A model generated the notes under the pieces. That model was given only the letters and a program-made list of their open reading frames with translations. It made no database searches and was not told the DNA's origin. DNA of 64,000 nt from JAABUE01 sp037440925 (GTDB lineage Bacteria; Chloroflexota; Anaerolineae; Anaerolineales; Villigracilaceae): the NCBI GenBank assembly GCA_037440925.1, contig JBBITF010000008.1, forward strand, positions 1-64,000, given 5' to 3'. Numbering within the stretch: the stretch's first letter is position 1; every line of letters begins with the position of its first letter. The position numbers were made by a program, and so were the translations under genes. Of this stretch, positions 46,372 through 54,511 are shown one piece after another.

Positions 46372-48639
46372 TTATCGAATGCGTTTGTGGAAATAGTAGT
46401 ATTCCAGCCAGGGATTCATATCGGTCAAGACCGGGATTTCGCCTTCCCGTTTCTTGATGGCCTGCTCGTCACGGACGCGCAACGCCAGCACTGTTTTGGG
46501 CGTGAGCGTTTCGGCTGCCCCAGGGCCGATGATCGCGTCGCCCGCGGACAGGAAACGCTCCCCGGCTGCCTGCATGTAATCGCGGTCATATTCGAACGGC
46601 CGGTTGCTCGCCACCACGAAGTCGCGGAATTGTTCCACGAAAGGAAATACGCTGGCAACCGTGGTCGGTAGAACGTGGGCTTCGTTAATCCAGCCACAGA
46701 AGATGCCGGCCTCTTGCAGATGGGAACGGTACAGCGTCATCGCTTCCCTGGAATACAGGTTATTGTGCCCGGCGGTAAAACTGTTCAAGGGGTCAATGAA
46801 GATCATATCGAAGCGTTCGTCAGGGTTGGCGTACAGATAGCGCCGCCCATCATCCACGAGGTAGGTTACTTTCGGGTCGTGCAGGGTTGCCTGGGCGACC
46901 GGCGCGTACTCGTCCAGGAACGTCCCCAGGTCTTCCATCAACTCCACAATGACGATCTCTTCGACGCCCGGCAGTTGGGTCAGGAAGTAAGCCGTGTTCC
47001 CGCCGCCCAGCCCGATCAGCAGCACGCGCCTGGGATGGTTGGCGCTGGCGCAGGTCATGGCCGAACGCTCGTATTCCCCGTTCGAGGGGAAGTAACTGTT
47101 CTGGATGCCGCCGATCCACAACTGCGCTACCCGCTGGGACGAAGCGTGGAAATTCAACACCAGGACGCTGTCGCCGGACTCGTCAACCACTGACTCCAGG
47201 CCGGTCCCGACTTCGTATAGCCTGGTGTACAACTGGCCCCGTCCGGGCAGCCAGGCCGCCAAGGCGAGCAGCGTGACCGGCAGGCCGTACATAATTCCAC
47301 GTCGCACGGCTGAAAGATGGGACAGCACGAGCAGGGTGAATACCAGCGTCAACGCAGTGAGCAATTTGACCGTCAGTTCGCTCCCCAAGAGCGGTAGAAA
47401 GAGGTAGTTGGGTGCCAGCGTCCCAATCACCGACCCCAGGATGTTGGCAAGATGGATGTCGCCCACCCTGCGCCCCGATTGCTCGGCGCTGCGGATGGCG
47501 ATGCGGTCCAACACTGGCAGGCCTCCGCCCATCAACAGGCTGCCGGGCAGCACCAGCAGCAGGATCGGCAGGAAATATTCGAACAGGCCGCTTACCATCA
47601 GCCGTCTGGAAAAGACAAAGTCGCTCCCGATTTTCAGGTACGGCGGGATAGGCATCTGCGGCCTCGACAGCACCCGCTCGAACCAGGCTTCGAAGGCCGG
47701 GACGTGAAGCGCGCCCCACAGCGTCAGGAACGATAGCGCCACCGTGAGGCCTACCCCCAGTTGCAGTTTCCAGAACAGGGCCACCGCATCCTTGCTCTTG
47801 TCCGCTTTGCTGCCCCACATCCACCCGCCCAGCGCCAACCCGACCAGGAAAACAGCCAGCACCGACGGGAAGCCATAGGCGGTATTCTTGTTGAGAATGC
47901 CGATCACGCGGAACCAAGCCATTTCCAGGCCCATGTCAATGAAGCCCACCAGGAACGCCGAGAGTAAGATGACCTGGTATTGCAATGCGACTTGGGGGAC
48001 GCTGGCGGCTGTGGGCGTTGTCTCCTCCGCTTCGACCGACGCCCGGGCCTGCCAGCCAAACCACAGCGCCCCTGCCCCGGCGACCAGGTTCAGCCCCACC
48101 CCGGCCAGGATGGCACCGTAGAATCCCCCCAGCCCAATCAGCACATAAGCCGCCAGCAGCGCGCCGAAGGCCGCCCCTAGCGTGTTGATGCCGTACAACA
48201 GCCCGATAGTGCGCCCGGTGTTCTCCACGCGCCGGACGAAGGTTTGCGTCAGCAGCGGCAGCGTCATGCCCATCAGGATGGTCGGGATCATCAGCAGGCC
48301 GAAACTGAGCAGGAAGACCAGCGCGTAAGGCGCACCCGCCATCCGCTGCCCGATCCAATGGATCAAGAAGGGACTTGCCAACCCGAACAAGCCGATTCCC
48401 ATCTCCACCGTGCCATACAGCAACGCCGGCCGCCTGGCGCGCTGGGCAATCTGCCCGCCGACCAGCGAACCGACTCCCAGCCCTCCCATGTAAGCGGCTA
48501 CGATCAATGTAATCGCTGTCAGCGTGACGCCAAAGTACAGTTCCAGCAGCCGTTCCCAGACGATCTCATAGATCAACCCGGCTGCGCCGGATAGGAAGAA
48601 CAAGGCGGCGTACAGCAGCAATGGAAGGCGGTTTTTCAT
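46372..48639 (-). CDS. Fused MFS-like membrane protein with spermidine-synthase-like domain
   Basis: A 755-residue protein. The first two thirds (about residues 1-500) carry many hydrophobic helices, beginning with YAALFFLSGAAGLIYEIVWE, the hallmark of spermidine-synthase-associated membrane domains. The last third is a Rossmann methyltransferase-like aminopropyltransferase domain: RVLLIGLGGGNTAYFLTQLP, then VELMEDLG, VDDGRRYL and FIDPLNS. Catalytic residues differ from classical SpeE, so the true product is uncertain. The ATG at 48639 is chosen because TTTGGAG precedes it; an upstream reading from 48714 would begin inside the palindromic repeat. Confidence 0.85.
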   Translation of the reverse strand: MKNRLPLLLYAALFFLSGAAGLIYEIVWERLLELYFGVTLTAITLIVAAYMGGLGVGSLVGGQIAQRARRPALLYGTVEMGIGLFGLASPFLIHWIGQRMAGAPYALVFLLSFGLLMIPTILMGMTLPLLTQTFVRRVENTGRTIGLLYGINTLGAAFGALLAAYVLIGLGGFYGAILAGVGLNLVAGAGALWFGWQARASVEAEETTPTAASVPQVALQYQVILLSAFLVGFIDMGLEMAWFRVIGILNKNTAYGFPSVLAVFLVGLALGGWMWGSKADKSKDAVALFWKLQLGVGLTVALSFLTLWGALHVPAFEAWFERVLSRPQMPIPPYLKIGSDFVFSRRLMVSGLFEYFLPILLLVLPGSLLMGGGLPVLDRIAIRSAEQSGRRVGDIHLANILGSVIGTLAPNYLFLPLLGSELTVKLLTALTLVFTLLVLSHLSAVRRGIMYGLPVTLLALAAWLPGRGQLYTRLYEVGTGLESVVDESGDSVLVLNFHASSQRVAQLWIGGIQNSYFPSNGEYERSAMTCASANHPRRVLLIGLGGGNTAYFLTQLPGVEEIVIVELMEDLGTFLDEYAPVAQATLHDPKVTYLVDDGRRYLYANPDERFDMIFIDPLNSFTAGHNNLYSREAMTLYRSHLQEAGIFCGWINEAHVLPTTVASVFPFVEQFRDFVVASNRPFEYDRDYMQAAGERFLSAGDAIIGPGAAETLTPKTVLALRVRDEQAIKKREGEIPVLTDMNPWLEYYYFHKRIR

Positions 48640-48663
48640 CGAAACTCCAAAGGCAGGCATAAT

Positions 48664-48779
48664 GTCGTAGCGCAGATCTTTGGTCTGCGTGGACAGGTCA
48701 GAGACCTGTCCCACGTGTACTGTCGTAGTGCAGACCTTTGGTCTGCGTGGACAGGTCAGAGACCTGTCCCACGTTTGGC
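48664..48779. repeat. Tandem double-hairpin repeat at an assembly gap
   Basis: Two 58-bp units (starting at 48664 and 48722) each contain GCAGA.C-ttt-GGTCTGC and GGACAGGTC-aga-GACCTGTCC. The second unit runs into the N gap, so the real copy number is unknown and probably larger. Confidence 0.8.
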
Positions 48780-48879
48780 NNNNNNNNNNNNNNNNNNNNN
48801 NNNNNNNNNNNNNNNNNNNNNNNNNNNNNNNNNNNNNNNNNNNNNNNNNNNNNNNNNNNNNNNNNNNNNNNNNNNNNNN
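48780..48879. other. Assembly gap (100 N)
   Basis: Exactly 100 N, a placeholder length. It removes the 3' end of the CNNM/CBS gene and is flanked by the tandem hairpin repeat, which likely broke the assembly. Confidence 0.95.
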
Positions 48880-49931
48880 CCATCCTGTCGTTGGGTGGCC
48901 TGCGGTTCGCCGGTCTCGATGTCGCCGACGATCTCCTCCAGCACGTCGTTGATCGTCAGCAGCCCGGTCACGCCGCCAAACTCGTCAATCACCAACACCA
49001 GTTTTTTATTATTTTCTTTGAAGACCTCCAACGCGCGCGAGGCAAAGGTCGTCTCTGGGATGAAAAGAGCCGGCGTCAGGCATTCCTTCAACTGGATAGG
49101 CTGGCCCGCCAGGCTGCGCGTCAACAGTTCGCGCGCTTTGACAATACCCAGTACATTGTCCAGATTCCCCTGGCAGACCGGGAAACGCGAATAAGGGCCC
49201 TCGGTCATTTTTGCCAGGATTTCCTCGGTCGTGTCGCGCACATCCAGCCAGACGATCTCCGTGCGAGGCGTCATCAGGGAATATACACGCCGGTCGTTCA
49301 GGCGGAACACGCCAGCGACCATATCCTGTTCGGCCTCCTCGAATATGCCTGCCTGGGTGCCCTGGTCGAGCAGCACGTGGATCTCTTCCTCGGTCACCGG
49401 CGGCTCAGTAGGTGGTTTTGCGCCAATCAGGCGTATGACCAGGCTGGTCGAAAAGCTGAGAAAACGAACGATGGGGGAGAATAAAATGGACAGGAAGCGC
49501 ATATTCCCGGCGACCGCGGAGGCGATACGCTCAGGGTCTTGCAAGGCAAACCGTTTTGGGGCTAATTCGCCTAGAACAATGGAAAAGTATGTAATGACGA
49601 TCACGACCAGTACAAGACTGATTGTCTCGCTGTAAGGCGCCAGCATAGGGATGAGCGCCATTTGTGCAGACAGGTACTCCGCAATCGTTGCGCCGCCGAC
49701 TGCGCCTGCCAGGATGCCCACCAACGTGATTCCTACCTGGACGGTAGAAAGCAGGTTGCTTGGGTTGTTTGCCAGTTCCAGGGCGATGCGCGCTCTTTCA
49801 TCTCCCTCGTTTACTTTTTGTTGTAACCGGGCTTTGCGTGATGAAACAATCGCAATTTCTGACATGGCAAAAGCGCCATTGAGCGCAATCAGGATCAAGA
49901 TGATAACGATTTCCAAGCCAATATCTGACAT
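48880..49931 (-). CDS. CNNM/CorC-HlyC family transporter (3' end lost in gap)
   Basis: About 350 residues are visible. An N-terminal CNNM domain with three or four helices (residues 1-190, NGAFAMSEIAIVSSRKARLQ and GELAPKRFALQDPE) is followed by two CBS domains (about 210-335: MTPRTEIVWLDVRD and VIDEFGGVTGLLTIND). The C-terminal CorC_HlyC domain should follow but falls into the gap. Members transport or regulate Mg2+ and other divalent cations. ATG 49931 is the likely start; a TTG two codons upstream is possible. selD begins further upstream on the same strand, with 12 bases between the genes. Confidence 0.88.
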
Positions 49932-49943
49932 GCACAACCTACA

Positions 49944-51008
49944 TCATCCCATTCCTACTCGAATATTTTTTCCCTCGCGCACTTCGCCGATGATCCAAAC
50001 AGGCTGCTCCAGTTCTTTTGCGCGCGCTTGGAAAGCGGCTAATTTCTCCTTCGGCACACCCAGAAGCAATCCGCCGCTGGTTTGCGGGTCAAAGAGCAGC
50101 ATCTGGCTGGCCTCGTCGAGCGAGGGGGCAAACTCCACGCGCGGGCCGAAATATAGGCGGTTATCAGAGGCGCCGCCGGGGAAGGTCCACATCTCGGCGT
50201 ATTTGCGCGCGCCGCTGACGAATGGGATTTTCATGTAGTCAAGGTAGAGCGCCACACCCGACGAATCGGCCATTTCCATGGCGTGACCGAGCAGGCTGAA
50301 GCCGGTGATGTCGGTCGCGGCGGAAAGGCCCACTTCAATGGCTAGCAGGCCAGCGGTGCGGTTGAGGCGTTTCATCCAGTTCACTACTTCGCGCACGTCG
50401 TTTTGGTCTGCTTTTTGCTGTTTGAGGGCGGTGGTGATGCATCCAAAGCCGAGCGGTTTGGTAAGTGCCAGCATGTCACCAGGGCGCAGGCCGGCTTTGG
50501 TGAGCATTTTATCTTTGTCTACCAGGCCGAGGGCAACCAGACCATATTTTGGCTCTTTGTCCTGGATGGTATGACCGCCGGCGATGACCACGCCCGCTTC
50601 TTTGGCTTTTTCTGCCCCGCCGCGCAGGATTTGGCTCGAAATTTCTGTCGGCAGGTCGGGCGGCAAGGCAGCAATATTGAGCGCCAGGAAGGGGACGCCG
50701 CCCATGGCGTAGACATCCGACAGGCTGTTGGCCGCGGCGATGGCGCCGTAATCGTAGGCGTCGTCTACCACCGGCGTGAAGAAGTCGGTAGTGACAACCA
50801 GCGCGCGTTGTTCATCCAACTGCCACACAGCGGCGTCGTCGGGGCCCTCCAGGCCGACCAGCAAGTTGGGGTACTCCGCTGGACGATAGATATTTTGAAT
50901 GGGACGCAGAACCTGCGCCAGCGCTTCGGCGTTTAGTTTGGACGCTCAACCCGCGCAGGACGAGAGACTCGTCAGGCGGATTTCGCGGCCATTGGCGGGA
51001 ATGGGCAT
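49944..51008 (-). CDS. selD: Selenide, water dikinase with in-frame TGA (selenocysteine)
   Basis: A 354-codon gene for the enzyme making selenophosphate from selenide and ATP. The N-terminus reads IRLTSLSSCAG, TGA (codon 21, bases 50948-50946), then ASKLNAEALAQVL; it aligns with the canonical catalytic loop in which Cys (or Sec) is followed by the essential lysine (here K24). From codon 49 onward it is an uninterrupted SelD: TTDFFTPVVDD, SLSDVYAMGG, AGGHTIQ, TDITGFSLLGHAMEM and FDPQTSGGLLL. A SECIS-like hairpin starts 27 bases after the TGA. A conventional reading would begin only at 50864 and lose the catalytic residues. The Shine-Dalgarno is weak and purine-rich. Confidence 0.88.
50903..50919 (-). 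promoter_or_regulatory. SECIS-like hairpin downstream of the selD TGA
   Basis: On the minus strand GGCGCAG-GTT-CTGCGTC forms a 7-bp stem (one G-T pair) with a GTT loop. The tip GCAGGTTCTGC closely resembles the GCAGGTCTGC apical stem of the E. coli fdhF SECIS. It starts 27 bases downstream of the TGA, within the coding frame. Confidence 0.65.
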
Positions 51009-51060
51009 GTTTTTTTACTCTCTTTCTACTCTCTACTCTCTTTTCTCTATCCTCTAACTG

Positions 51061-52080
51061 CTATGGCGTGGTCGTGGTATCTGGCAGCGGCAGGATGAAC
51101 TGTCCATTGCTGGGTACAAAGATGGTTTGTATGCCGGGCGCTAGTTTGTCAATGTATTGGTATTGCAAGAGCGCCGGATTGGTGCGCAGTACTTCGGCAA
51201 TATATTGCAGCGCCTGGGCTTCTGCTTGGGCTTCAATGAGACGCGCTTCGGCGGCGCCTTTGGCGGCAATGACGGCTGCGTCGGCCTGACCCTGGGCGAC
51301 CTGCCTGGCCTGCTCGGCTTCTTGTTTTTTCGACTCGACCACGAATTTGGCTTGCAGCGCCTGCTGTTCGGCTATTTGTTTTTGTTCAATGGATTGAGCG
51401 TATTCTTCGGTGAATGTGATGTCGCGCAGCACAAAGTCTACCAGCGTCAAGCCGTTTTCAGCCAGCACTGTTTTCAGGCTTTCGGTGATTTGGGCGGTCA
51501 TGTCGAAGCGTTTGGTGCTAAGCACTTCGTCTACGCGATATTGCGAGACCGCATCGCGGATGATTCCGCGTGTTTCTGGGTGAATGAGGCCTTCCTGGTA
51601 ATCGTGTTTCCACTTGCGGAATAACGTCGTCACTGTTTTTGGGTCGATCTCGTAGATGACCGAGGAATCTACGAAGATGCGCTGTCCATCCGAGGTGCGT
51701 GCTTCCACGGTCATATCGCCTAGGATTTCTCCCTCGCTTGGCGTCTTGGCCATGGTGAATGTCTGACGGGAGGTGGGGAAGCGTTCGACCCGCTCGATGA
51801 ACGGCACAATCCAATGCAGGCCGGGCCCCAAGGGGTCGGGTCGCATACCGCCTTCTCCTAAGATTGTGATGACCACACCCACTTCGTAGGGTTCAATGAA
51901 GACCAACCCTGCGCCAATGACGGTCATCAACAACGAAGCCACTAATACGATGATGGTCAATGTCGAAAGCCCTTTGACGCTTTGTTTGCGCCCACTACGT
52001 ACACCAATGACAATGAGCAAAGCAAACAAAATCAGCCATAGAAACGATCCAAGCGATTTGATTATGCTGGCTATGTTCAT
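51061..52080 (-). CDS. SPFH/band 7 (prohibitin-like) membrane protein
   Basis: A 339-residue protein. Two N-terminal hydrophobic segments (about 10-30 and 43-65) precede an SPFH domain (FIEPYEVGVVITILGEGGMR, PLGPGLHWIVPFIERVERFP) and a long Ala/Glu/Gln-rich coiled coil (about 225-300: EQKQIAEQQALQAKFVVESK). SPFH proteins form large membrane scaffolds with chaperone or protease partners. ATG 52080 is preceded by GGAGG; a reading from 52098 is rejected. A promoter lies directly upstream. NfeD proteins at 30.6 and 56.2 kb are possible partners. Confidence 0.9.
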   Translation of the reverse strand: MNIASIIKSLGSFLWLILFALLIVIGVRSGRKQSVKGLSTLTIIVLVASLLMTVIGAGLVFIEPYEVGVVITILGEGGMRPDPLGPGLHWIVPFIERVERFPTSRQTFTMAKTPSEGEILGDMTVEARTSDGQRIFVDSSVIYEIDPKTVTTLFRKWKHDYQEGLIHPETRGIIRDAVSQYRVDEVLSTKRFDMTAQITESLKTVLAENGLTLVDFVLRDITFTEEYAQSIEQKQIAEQQALQAKFVVESKKQEAEQARQVAQGQADAAVIAAKGAAEARLIEAQAEAQALQYIAEVLRTNPALLQYQYIDKLAPGIQTIFVPSNGQFILPLPDTTTTP

Positions 52081-52108
52081 TTTGACCTCCGGTTGCAAAT
52101 TTTATGAA

Positions 52109-52137
52109 ATTATACTTGTAGCGCAATTGTCGGGCAA
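52109..52137 (-). promoter_or_regulatory. Promoter of the SPFH gene
   Basis: Minus strand: TTGCCC (52137-52132), a 17-base spacer, TATAAT (52114-52109). The ATG at 52080 follows with GGAGG in between. The rest of 52138-52331 holds nothing I can support. Confidence 0.65.
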
Positions 52138-52331
52138 CATTTCAACCGATTTGTCGTCATTTACAAACGCTATTGAGCGCAATCTGGCTCTCTGCACGGT
52201 GCGGGCTGGCAGAGTGAAGAGGGCCAAGGCGGAGAAAACATTGGGGATCTGCACACAGGCTGAGGCGTAGAAAGAGGCGAAGCCTGCATCCGTCTCGGAG
52301 GGTAAAGTCTTGATTCGTTTAGAGGGGAAAG

Positions 52332-53279
52332 TCAGTACCAGATACGGAAGGAAGTGGTCGTGCTGCCTTGCAGGTTGTTGTATGAGACGTAGATGTCTAC
52401 ATAGACCAACTGACCATTGGGTTGGTTGGCAAAGGAGAAAGTGATCATCCCTATGCCGCGTTCATTGATGATGAAACTTTGCGATTTGATCTCGCCGGTT
52501 GGATAACGGATATTGGCTACCCCTACCGCTCCGCTGATAGGCTGCAAATTTTGGTCTTGCGCTACGATGTAAATGGTTTGCTGGTCCATGGGCAAGGTAA
52601 CCGCTTTGGAGGGGAAAGCCCGGATGAACAGGCTCAAGACCGGTTTTATGCCCGATTGCCCTTGACTCACCGGCCGCAGGAAGGCCGGGTCTTCTCCCAA
52701 TTTATCGAAGTACACACGTCCCAAGTCGGTCAGCCCAACGCGCTGGCCTTCTGGCTGTCCAGGCCTCCATTCGAAGCGTGCTTTTTCGAAGTATTGGACG
52801 ATGACATTGTTTTGGAACTCGAAGGGTGAAATAGGGTAACCGAATTGAGCCAGGCCGCCATTCTGGTCGAAGAATGTCAGGAAAGCATAGCAGATAGAAA
52901 AACCTGTCTCGATATACTTGCGACAGGCCAGAGGATTGTCAATGACTAATTGTCTGTTTTTCTCGTAAGTGAGGCGACCGAGCGCTGTAAGTTGGACGCG
53001 CTGTCCCTCCGGCAGGTCGGAGCGCAGTTCGAAGCGGGCGCGTTGGAAATATTGGACGATTTTACCGTCGCGGCTGGTAAATTGATCTGTGATAGGGTAT
53101 CCAAATACCAGAGTTGGATTGGCCACGCTGCGGTAGTAGCGCAAAAACTCCCCCTGAACGTTATGACCGGTTTGAGGAAAATACTCAATATCTGGCGTCT
53201 GTGCTTTCACAGATCCCCATGCGGATATCCATAGGCACACTGCCACCAATGGCCCTAACCACCAACCTGCTTTACCCAT
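52332..53279 (-). CDS. Secreted protein with two LGFP-like repeats
   Basis: A 315-residue secreted protein. A signal peptide (residues 1-26, ending VKA-Q) is followed by two related repeats (about 36-110 and 113-200), each with FGYPI, then V-QYF-ARFE-R, and then an LT-LGR motif, similar to LGFP-type repeats of surface proteins. The C-terminal 90 residues form a beta-rich domain (LPMDQQTIYIVAQDQNLQPI and on), perhaps Ig-like. Such repeats occur in proteins attached to the envelope. The start at 53279 is fixed by a TATAAT six bases upstream and the signal peptide; a longer reading from 53333 is rejected. Confidence 0.8.
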   Translation of the reverse strand: MGKAGWWLGPLVAVCLWISAWGSVKAQTPDIEYFPQTGHNVQGEFLRYYRSVANPTLVFGYPITDQFTSRDGKIVQYFQRARFELRSDLPEGQRVQLTALGRLTYEKNRQLVIDNPLACRKYIETGFSICYAFLTFFDQNGGLAQFGYPISPFEFQNNVIVQYFEKARFEWRPGQPEGQRVGLTDLGRVYFDKLGEDPAFLRPVSQGQSGIKPVLSLFIRAFPSKAVTLPMDQQTIYIVAQDQNLQPISGAVGVANIRYPTGEIKSQSFIINERGIGMITFSFANQPNGQLVYVDIYVSYNNLQGSTTTSFRIWY

Positions 53280-53285
53280 ATTCTC

Positions 53286-53291
53286 ATTATA
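53286..53291 (-). promoter_or_regulatory. Leaderless promoter of the LGFP-like gene
   Basis: TATAAT (53291-53286, minus strand) ends six bases before the ATG at 53279, placing the transcription start about at the A of the ATG. Confidence 0.6.
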
Positions 53292-53323
53292 CACAAATTG
53301 GGAGGGTTTGACATTACAATTTA

Positions 53324-54511
53324 TTAAGGGCAAGAAAAGGAGATCAACGCCTGCGCGATGCGCTGGGCGGCATGTCCATCTCCAAACGGATTGACGGCTT
53401 TGGCCATGCAGGCGTGCGCTATGGGGTCATCTAGCAAGCGCGTTGCTTCGCTGATAATGCGGGCTGTATCTGTTCCAACCAATCTCAGAACGCCGGCGGT
53501 CACGCCTTCTGGCCGTTCGGTGACTTCGCGCAGCACCAATACCGGTACGCCAAAAGCCGGCGCTTCCTCCTGGATTCCGCCTGAATCTGTCAAAATGAGC
53601 GTTGCCCGTTTTTCTAGATGGACGAGGGGGAGGTAATCTAGCGGCGGCAGCAGGGTGATGTGGGCAGTGTTGCCGAGAATTCTTTTCACCGGTTCTTGCA
53701 CGTGTGGGTTGAGATGCACAGGATAGATGATTTCGACATCTCCGCGTGCAGCCAGTTGTGCCAGGGCGTGGCAAATGTTTTCTAGCGGCTGACCGAAATT
53801 TTCCCGGCGGTGGGCAGTTACAAGGACAAGCCGTCTCGTCGGGGGAGGGGGCGTCTCAAATGTTGGCGCATTGGGCATTTTAGACGAATGACCATCGGCC
53901 GCATGACTATCGGACTCTACCCCCAATTTTTCGAGCAAATGCGTGACTTCTTGCGGGGGAGGTTGCCCGGCAACTACATTTAATGCATCAATGACAGGGT
54001 TGCCTGTGACTTGGATGATGTCGTCTGGAACGCCCTCGCGCAATAGATTCTGGCGCGCTTGTTCGGTAGGAGCAAAATGCAGGTCGGCAATGACGCCTGC
54101 CACGCGGCGGTTGATTTCTTCTGGGAAGGGCTGCCATTTGTCATGGGTGCGCAGGCCGGCCTCCACGTGTCCAAAATGGATGCGGCGATAATAAGCCAGC
54201 AGGGAGGTAATGGCTACGGTGGTGGTATCGCCCTGCGCCAGTATCCAATCTGGTTGGAAATCAGCCAGCACAGCATCTAAGTGAGTGAAAATGGCGGCGC
54301 TGAGTTCGGCCAGCGATTGATCTGGCCTCATCAGATCCAGGTCGTAGTCTGGCCGAATGTCGAATAAGGATAATACTTGATCGAGCATTTCGCGGTGTTG
54401 GGCAGTGACGCAGATGCGCGCTTCTACGCCAGGCGTTCGGGCCAAGCGCTGCACTACCGGCGCCATTTTGACCGCCTCAGGGCGGGTGCCAAAAACAGAA
54501 AGGACTTTCAT
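53324..54511 (-). CDS. wecB: UDP-N-acetylglucosamine 2-epimerase
   Basis: A 395-residue non-hydrolysing epimerase interconverting UDP-GlcNAc and UDP-ManNAc. Signatures: FGTRPEAVKMAPVV at the start, AQGDTTTV, FGHVEAGLRT, PEEINRR, VTAHRRENF, and TDSGGIQEEAPAFGVPVLVLR. An insertion of about 26 residues with Pro, His and Ser (after LGVESD, before RRLVLVTAHRREN) is not usual and lies in the interdomain region. The ATG overlaps the stop of wecC (ATGA), so both are co-translated to make UDP-ManNAcA for surface polysaccharide. Confidence 0.93.
   Translation of the reverse strand: MKVLSVFGTRPEAVKMAPVVQRLARTPGVEARICVTAQHREMLDQVLSLFDIRPDYDLDLMRPDQSLAELSAAIFTHLDAVLADFQPDWILAQGDTTTVAITSLLAYYRRIHFGHVEAGLRTHDKWQPFPEEINRRVAGVIADLHFAPTEQARQNLLREGVPDDIIQVTGNPVIDALNVVAGQPPPQEVTHLLEKLGVESDSHAADGHSSKMPNAPTFETPPPPTRRLVLVTAHRRENFGQPLENICHALAQLAARGDVEIIYPVHLNPHVQEPVKRILGNTAHITLLPPLDYLPLVHLEKRATLILTDSGGIQEEAPAFGVPVLVLREVTERPEGVTAGVLRLVGTDTARIISEATRLLDDPIAHACMAKAVNPFGDGHAAQRIAQALISFSCP

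Noticed and set aside
46640..48714. N-terminal extension of the permease-spermidine-synthase-like protein to 48714
   Set aside because: The extra residues (GQVSDLSTQTKDL) come from the hairpin repeat, and the ATG at 48639 has a ribosome binding site.
49944..50864. selD read as a shorter gene starting at ATG 50864 after a stop codon
   Set aside because: The frame upstream of the TGA encodes the conserved SelD N-terminus including the catalytic region, so TGA as selenocysteine explains the sequence better.
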